Assembly (NCBI RefSeq): GCF_020404845.1
Contig: NZ_JAIOJZ010000002.1
Span: 62,001-126,000 of the forward strand
Length of the DNA stretch: 64,000 bases
Source: Streptomyces hyderabadensis
GTDB lineage: Bacteria > Actinomycetota > Actinomycetes > Streptomycetales > Streptomycetaceae
Direction of reading: 5' to 3'
Shown here: piece by piece, positions 59,781 through 64,000 of the stretch
How the letters are laid out: the number at the start of each line of letters is the position of its first letter
How positions within the stretch are numbered: position 1 is the first letter of the stretch
Translations under genes and position numbers: made by a program
Notes under the pieces: model-generated
The model's input: only the letters and a program-made list of their open reading frames with translations
The model's database searches: none
Told to the model about the DNA's origin: nothing

Positions 59781-59987
59781 TTGATAGCGACCAACTCGGA
59801 ACCCCACTGGTTCAAGTCCTCGTTCAGCGGGGGGAGTGGCACTGAATGCGTTGAATGCGCGTACGTCTCAAGTGGTGCGTTGGTGCGCGACTCCAAGGAC
59901 GTCGACGGGCCCGTACTCCACGTGAATCAGACGACCTGGCTCCGATTCATCGCCGCACTACGCCACGATGGGCAGCAGTCTCCTTGA
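59781..59987 (+). CDS. DUF397 small protein
   Basis: 68 aa. HWFKSSFSGGSGTECVECAYVSSGALVRDSKD is the DUF397 signature. It begins at a TTG with AAGGAGTGAGCC upstream, in an operon with the XRE regulator. DUF397 proteins are thought to counteract or modulate their partner WhiJ-like regulator. Confidence 0.9.
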   Translation: MIATNSEPHWFKSSFSGGSGTECVECAYVSSGALVRDSKDVDGPVLHVNQTTWLRFIAALRHDGQQSP

Positions 59988-60208
59988 GCGGAGCCAGGCA
60001 GGTACCTCTGCTTCCCGCTCACACGGAGAAGGCAGAGAGATGGAGCCCGGCATGCCTCGCTGGACGCTCCGGCTGAAATCCGGGGCGCGGGAGCCAGCAA
60101 GGCCCGGGGAGGCGCGGCCGTAGAAGTTCGTGCAAGTACATGGCACACGGAGTAGCGACCACGCAAACCTGGTCACCTCGACCGACACCAATGCCGCCGG
60201 AGGGCATC

Positions 60209-60436
60209 ATGGCGTTGCACCGCCTGGGCAAGGACCCCGAGAGTCCGAACAACGGGTCTCCGACCGTGTACCTCGACGACGAAACCGGGAACTACATCCT
60301 GCAGGGCTGGCGGGTCACGGACACCGCGCGCCTGGCTCAATTGGACATCCCCGGGCACGAAACGGTGATCGAGTTCCCCCGGCGCATGATGCGGTTCTTC
60401 CCGGAGGTGAGCGGCGGTGCCGCAGCCGACGTTTGA
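60209..60436 (+). CDS. Small conserved hypothetical protein (75 aa)
   Basis: The ATG is preceded by GGAGGGC. The sequence SPTVYLDDETGNYILQGWRVTDTARLAQLDIPGHETVIEFPRRMM resembles short proteins that sit next to DUF6879 genes in whiJ-like loci. It overlaps the DUF6879 gene by 20 nt, so the two are co-translated. The function is unknown; a regulator-binding role is possible. Confidence 0.75.
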   Translation: MALHRLGKDPESPNNGSPTVYLDDETGNYILQGWRVTDTARLAQLDIPGHETVIEFPRRMMRFFPEVSGGAAADV

Positions 60437-60923
60437 GGAGCTCTTCCGTTCAGCCCGGCACAGCGCGTATCACCTGGAGATGCGCGATGCCTACGGCCTC
60501 GACGAGGACTATCGCGAGTGGTCAGCAGGCCACCGCTTCGACCCGGCGGAGCGCTGGCCCTGGTGGGTCGAGCTCGTCTCCTCGACGGTGGCCCGCGGCG
60601 TGGCCGTGCAACGCGCCCGCATCGTCTCCGAGCCGTTGTCCTCCTACACACGCTACGAGTACGAGCTGACCGCAGGGCACAACGTCAAGGCCGGTGAAGA
60701 CGTCCGCTGGCTACCGCGCAGGCGGGCTTCGGGCCTCGCTCTGCCGGGGAATGACTTCTGGCTCTTCGACGACACCGCTGTTCTGTTCAACCACTTCGCC
60801 GGGGACGGGACCATGACCGGTGAGGAACTGGTGACGGACCAGACCGTCGTCGGCCTCTGCTCCTCCGCCTTCTCCGCCGTCTGGGAACGAGCGATCCCCC
60901 ATGAGGAGTACCGGCCGACCTGA
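60417..60923 (+). CDS. DUF6879 family protein
   Basis: 168 aa from a GTG overlapping the preceding gene. FEELFRSARHSAYHLEMRDAYGLDEDYREWSAG and RWLPRRRASGLALPGNDFWLFDDTAVLFNHF are the family's typical segments. It occurs in Streptomyces regulatory clusters with XRE-DUF5753 proteins, as here (next gene 25 bp later). The biochemical function is unknown. Confidence 0.82.
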   Translation: MPQPTFEELFRSARHSAYHLEMRDAYGLDEDYREWSAGHRFDPAERWPWWVELVSSTVARGVAVQRARIVSEPLSSYTRYEYELTAGHNVKAGEDVRWLPRRRASGLALPGNDFWLFDDTAVLFNHFAGDGTMTGEELVTDQTVVGLCSSAFSAVWERAIPHEEYRPT

Positions 60924-60948
60924 CAGCGACCGTTACCCGCCCCGCTCC

Positions 60949-61794
60949 ATGTCTTCGTCATCCAGCATCCGGCAGGCCCGAGAGTCCCTGGGCAAGCGAT
61001 TGCGCGAGATCCGGAAGGACTCGGGTCTCACCGCGCGTGAACTTGCCTCCAGGGCCGGTTGGCACGAGAGCAAGTGCAGCCGCATCGAGAACGGGCGTAC
61101 GCCACCCTCCGACGCCGATCTGCGCGTGTACACGCTGCACTGTGCCGCCGACGATCTGACGGCCGACCTGATCGCCACGGCACGCAACATCGACGGTTCT
61201 TACGTCGAGTGGCGACGGATGGAGCGTTCCGGACTGCGTCGCGCCCAGGAGTCGGTCATTCCCCTGTGGGAGCGAACTCGGCACTTCCGGGCGTACTCGT
61301 CGTGGCTCATCCCCGGACCGTTTCAGACACCCGCGTACATCCGGGCACTTCTGATGTCGATCCGCGACCGCCGCGCGCTACCCGACGACCTTGAGGCGGC
61401 CATCGATGTTCGCGTGGACAAGCAGCGCGTCCTGTACGAGGGCGCACGCCGATTCGCCGTCGTCCTGGAGGAGAGCACACTTCGACACCTGATCGGCGGG
61501 CCGGAGACCATGGCGGGGCAGTTGGGGCACCTACTGTCACTGGCCACGCTCCCCAACGTCAGCCTGGGCGTGATCCCGCTGTGCACGGACCGTACGGCGC
61601 TGTGGCCGGTCGAGGACTTCTGGGTCTTCGACGACGCCCAAGTGAACGTCGAATTGGTCTCCGCCTTCCTGACCATCACACAGCCGCACGAGGTCGGCAT
61701 GTACGCACGAACCTTCGCCGCCCTCGCCGACTCGGCGGTCTACGGCGCACCCGCACGCACACTGATCACCTCGGCGATCGACTCGCTCGGGTGA
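60949..61794 (+). CDS. XRE family HTH regulator with DUF5753, second copy
   Basis: 281 aa from the ATG at 60949; an ATG at 60901 would overlap the DUF6879 gene by 23 nt. HTH: GKRLREIRKDSGLTARELASRAGWHESKCSRIENGRTPPSD. DUF5753: SWLIPGPFQTPAYIRALL...IDVRVDKQRVLYEGARRFAVVLEESTLRHLIGG. It differs clearly from the regulator at 58935, so it is not a fresh duplication. It directly precedes the RiPP precursor promoter. Confidence 0.88.
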   Translation: MSSSSSIRQARESLGKRLREIRKDSGLTARELASRAGWHESKCSRIENGRTPPSDADLRVYTLHCAADDLTADLIATARNIDGSYVEWRRMERSGLRRAQESVIPLWERTRHFRAYSSWLIPGPFQTPAYIRALLMSIRDRRALPDDLEAAIDVRVDKQRVLYEGARRFAVVLEESTLRHLIGGPETMAGQLGHLLSLATLPNVSLGVIPLCTDRTALWPVEDFWVFDDAQVNVELVSAFLTITQPHEVGMYARTFAALADSAVYGAPARTLITSAIDSLG

Positions 61795-61819
61795 CCACGC
61801 GCAAGTTCCCACACGTTCG

Positions 61820-61849
61820 TTGAGGGGCACTCGCAGACGTTCCTAGCTT
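61820..61849 (+). promoter_or_regulatory. Promoter of RiPP precursor gene, likely leaderless transcript
   Basis: TTGAGG (61820-61825) and TAGCTT (61844-61849) are 18 bp apart. The predicted start is at or next to the ATG at 61857, and no ribosome binding site precedes that ATG, so the precursor mRNA is probably leaderless. Confidence 0.5.
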
Positions 61850-61856
61850 GGTCGGC

Positions 61857-62171
61857 ATGGCACTCACGGAACTCTCGGAATCACTGGACGGGGAGCGGGC
61901 TCCGAGCCCCGCCGTTTCCCTCCACGCCCCCTGGGCTCTACGGCTGGTCACCGACCGCTTGCCGGTCTCCCCCGCCCCCTACGCCTCCGTCACCCTGGAC
62001 GCCGCCACCCAGACCGCCCGGTACACCGACGCCGTCGGCCGGGTGGTCGAGATGGGGAAGCACGGGACCTCGCGGACGAGCGGTACCGCGTCCGTGTCCG
62101 GCGGTGGGGACGGGCAGCAGCCTCAGCCCCAGGCGCAGGACGACACGACGACCGACTACGAATCGGACTGA
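61857..62171 (+). CDS. tgmA: ATP-grasp-modified RiPP precursor (TgmA-like)
   Basis: 104 aa. The leader has a conserved PWALRLVTDRLP recognition-type segment (about 25-36) and PYASVTLDAATQTARYTDAVGRVVE (41-65). The C-terminal core from GKHGTSRTSGTASVSGGGDG to the end DDTTTDYESD is rich in Thr/Ser and Asp/Glu, the residues ATP-grasp enzymes of this class join as esters or amides. No signal peptide. The maturase follows after 3 bp. Confidence 0.85.
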   Translation: MALTELSESLDGERAPSPAVSLHAPWALRLVTDRLPVSPAPYASVTLDAATQTARYTDAVGRVVEMGKHGTSRTSGTASVSGGGDGQQPQPQAQDDTTTDYESD

Positions 62172-62174
62172 ACG

Positions 62175-63158
62175 ATGGCCCGTACCGTTCTGGTGGTCAC
62201 GGCCCTGGAGGACGTGACCGCCGACTGGGTCGTCGCCGCGCTGAACGAGCGCGGGGTGCCCGTCGTTCGGGTGGACCCCGCTGACATCGGGCCACGACTG
62301 GCCTTCGCCTTCCGCATCGGACCCGGTGAGCCTGCCTGGAGCGGACCGCTGCGTACGGAGAGCCGGGAGGTGGACCTGCGGGAGATCGGAGCCGTCTACC
62401 ATCGACGCCCTACTCCCTACCGGGACCGATTCGCGAGGTTGCCGCGGCAGGAGCGGGACTACGCGACCGGCGAGGCGCGGCACGGGCTGGGCGGCGTTCT
62501 GCGCAGTCTGCGTTCCGCCCGGTACGTCAACCACCCGGCGGCCGTGGCCCGCGCGGAGTTCAAGCCGGGGCAGCTCCAGAAGTTCGTCGAGCTGGGGTTA
62601 CGGGTTCCCGCGACCCTCGTCACCAACGACGCCGCAGCCGCACGGCAGTTCGCCCGGACGCATCCGTCCGTCGTCTGCAAGACCTTCCGTGGGCTGCCGC
62701 CCGGGGAGGACGGCCGTGCCGGTGCGATCTGGACCCAACGCGTGCGCAGCGAGGACTTCGACGACTCGCTCGCGGTGACGGCGCATCTGTTCCAGGCCGA
62801 GGTGCCGAAGGACGGCGACGTACGGGTCACCGTGGTCGGCAGGCGCGTCTTCGCCCAGCGGATCACTGGCCCGCGCGGTGCCGTCGACTGGCGGTGCGGT
62901 GACTGGAACGACCTGGTCCACGCCCCGGTCGCCGTCCCCGCGGTCGTCGAGGACGCCCTGCACGGCTACCTGGCCGCCGCCGGTCTGGTCTTCGGGTGCT
63001 TCGACTTCGCGCTCACCGGTGACGGAAGTTCTCCGGACGACTGGTGGGCGATCGAGTGCAATCCCAACGGGCAGTGGGGCTGGCTGCCGGACGCTCCCGC
63101 GATCACCGAAGCCTTCGCCGACATTCTGAGCACGGAAGGGACCAGCAGCAGCTCATGA
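62175..63158 (+). CDS. tgmB: ATP-grasp ribosomal peptide maturase (TgmB-like)
   Basis: 327 aa. The preATP-grasp part has VVRVDPADIGPRL and YHRRPTPYRDRF (the RRP motif of MvdD/TgmB enzymes). The ATP-grasp core has VVCKTFRGLPPGEDG, EVPKDGDVRVTVVGRRVFAQRI and the metal site AIECNPNGQWGW. It should activate Asp/Glu side chains of the precursor as acyl-phosphates to form intramolecular linkages. It overlaps the methyltransferase by 4 nt. Confidence 0.9.
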   Translation: MARTVLVVTALEDVTADWVVAALNERGVPVVRVDPADIGPRLAFAFRIGPGEPAWSGPLRTESREVDLREIGAVYHRRPTPYRDRFARLPRQERDYATGEARHGLGGVLRSLRSARYVNHPAAVARAEFKPGQLQKFVELGLRVPATLVTNDAAAARQFARTHPSVVCKTFRGLPPGEDGRAGAIWTQRVRSEDFDDSLAVTAHLFQAEVPKDGDVRVTVVGRRVFAQRITGPRGAVDWRCGDWNDLVHAPVAVPAVVEDALHGYLAAAGLVFGCFDFALTGDGSSPDDWWAIECNPNGQWGWLPDAPAITEAFADILSTEGTSSSS

Positions 63159-64000
63159 CTCTGCCTACGGACCTCGACAACGACGCGGATGCACTGCGCG
63201 CGGCCATGGTGAAGGGCCTCGCCGGTGCCGATCCCAGTGCCGGTGCCGGAGTCCCCATGCACCCGGCCTGGCTCGCAGCCGCGGGCAAGGTGCCCCGCCA
63301 CGCCTTCGTGCCCGGCTTCTACCTCCCCGCCGACGCACCCGGCGCGCAGGGCCTCACGGTGTGGGAGCCGGTGACGTCGGAACTCGACTACGGGCGGTGG
63401 CTCGCCGCCGCGTACTCGGACGCCACGCTGATCACCCAGTTCGACGGCGAGGAGACCGACTGGGAACGGCCGGCCGTCCGGCACGGAGGGGCGCCGACGT
63501 CGTCGTCAACGCTTCCCTCGCTCGTCCTGCGCATGTGGTCGGACGCCGATGTCTCCGAGGGGCACACGGTCCTGGAGATCGGGACGGGGGCGGGGTACTC
63601 GACCGCGCTCGCCTGCGAACGGCTGGGCTCGTCACACGTGACCAGCGTCGAGGTCGACCCCGTGCGGCTGAGGACAGCGGCCGACGCGCTCTACGGCTGC
63701 GGCTACACGCCGACTCTCGCCCGGGCCGACGGGTTGTACGGGTACTGGCCCGAGGCGTGGTTCGACCGGATCGTGGCCGCCTGTTCCTTCCGGTCCGTGC
63801 CGCCCGCTCTGCTCAGGCAGACGCGCCCCGGTGGAAAGGTCCTGCTTCCCCTGTCGGGGTGGCTCTACGGCAACGCCCGCGTCCTGCTCACCGTCGCCGG
63901 GGACGGCACCGCCGAGGGACCCTTGCTGCCCGGCAGCATCTCCTTCATGCCCGCCCGGACCCATGCGGCACCGGCGTACGGCAATCCCGCGGACTGGGCC
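63155..64000 (+). CDS. tgmC: PIMT-like methyltransferase of ATP-grasp peptide system (TgmC-like), 3' truncated
   Basis: The ATG overlaps the maturase stop (ATGA). 282 codons are visible and the frame is still open at the window end. Motif I VLEIGTGAGYSTALA and VEVDPVRLRTAADAL identify a class I SAM-dependent methyltransferase of the protein-L-isoaspartate O-methyltransferase type, with the substrate-side QFDGEETDWERPAVRHGGAPTSSSTLP region. In related RiPP systems such enzymes methylate Asp and lead to aspartimide. Confidence 0.88.
   Translation, partial: MTLPTDLDNDADALRAAMVKGLAGADPSAGAGVPMHPAWLAAAGKVPRHAFVPGFYLPADAPGAQGLTVWEPVTSELDYGRWLAAAYSDATLITQFDGEETDWERPAVRHGGAPTSSSTLPSLVLRMWSDADVSEGHTVLEIGTGAGYSTALACERLGSSHVTSVEVDPVRLRTAADALYGCGYTPTLARADGLYGYWPEAWFDRIVAACSFRSVPPALLRQTRPGGKVLLPLSGWLYGNARVLLTVAGDGTAEGPLLPGSISFMPARTHAAPAYGNPADWA

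Overview
The window reads as a core-chromosome segment of a Streptomyces. GC is very high with GC-rich third codon positions, genes are short and densely packed, and the content is typical of the genus: the cslA-glxA apical glycan synthase locus, a BldD-box-associated GGDEF/EAL gene, a DasR-type site in front of a chitin/cellulose LPMO, XRE-DUF5753/DUF397 (whiJ-like) clusters, a rifampin ADP-ribosyltransferase and a PLD-helicase-DUF3427 restriction enzyme. From memory, the gene order resembles the S. coelicolor chromosome around SCO2813-SCO2870; this was not computed. No integrase, transposase, phage gene or CRISPR array was seen.

Layout. 1-5.8 kb: a 5'-truncated helicase-like ATPase, a WYL regulator/VOC protein divergent pair, a TetR/NmrA-oxidoreductase divergent pair with a clear promoter-operator, and what looks like a deletion scar (tails of a regulator and of an MFS transporter facing each other). 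5-13.5 kb: a RibD-like reductase, a luciferase-like oxidoreductase, the c-di-GMP enzyme CdgA, a secreted M6-type metalloprotease, tRNA-Lys, two small conserved genes and a secreted pectate lyase. 13.5-22.8 kb: a structured small RNA candidate, two maleate-isomerase/EutA-like paralogues, a D-2-hydroxyacid dehydrogenase, an amidase, a DUF3830 protein, an EhuBCDA-type amino acid/ectoine ABC importer and an IclR-like regulator. This looks like one uptake-and-catabolism locus.

22.9-31.7 kb: two further tRNA-Lys copies bracket an LPMO, an SPFH protein and a secreted NlpC/P60-type hydrolase; then cslA and glxA (translationally coupled) and a convergent GH6 endoglucanase lipoprotein. Together these can make, oxidise and trim a beta-glucan at the hyphal surface. 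31.8-34 kb: a class F sortase with a membrane-anchored partner whose ribosome binding site sits in a hairpin, and a NagD-like phosphatase. 34-40.5 kb: a phosphonate-type cluster (binding protein, two permeases, ATPase, phosphonatase-like HAD enzyme, TIGR03364-type FAD oxidoreductase, GntR/UTRA regulator) that has no PhnW transaminase. 40.5-54.3 kb: a ROK regulator divergent from a Gfo/Idh/MocA dehydrogenase, an F420-type oxidoreductase, a large secreted protein with tandem SpaA domains, a fumarylacetoacetate hydrolase, a second YidC, an HxlR/MFS pair, a SEC-C protein, an AHSA1 protein and a PadR/HAAS pair.

54.3-64 kb is the accessory-looking end: arr, a type IV (modified-DNA) restriction enzyme candidate, two whiJ-like regulatory clusters and, running off the right edge, an ATP-grasp RiPP (graspetide-type) cluster: precursor with a leaderless promoter, ATP-grasp maturase and PIMT-like methyltransferase. 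The last system is the strongest candidate for undescribed chemistry in the window.
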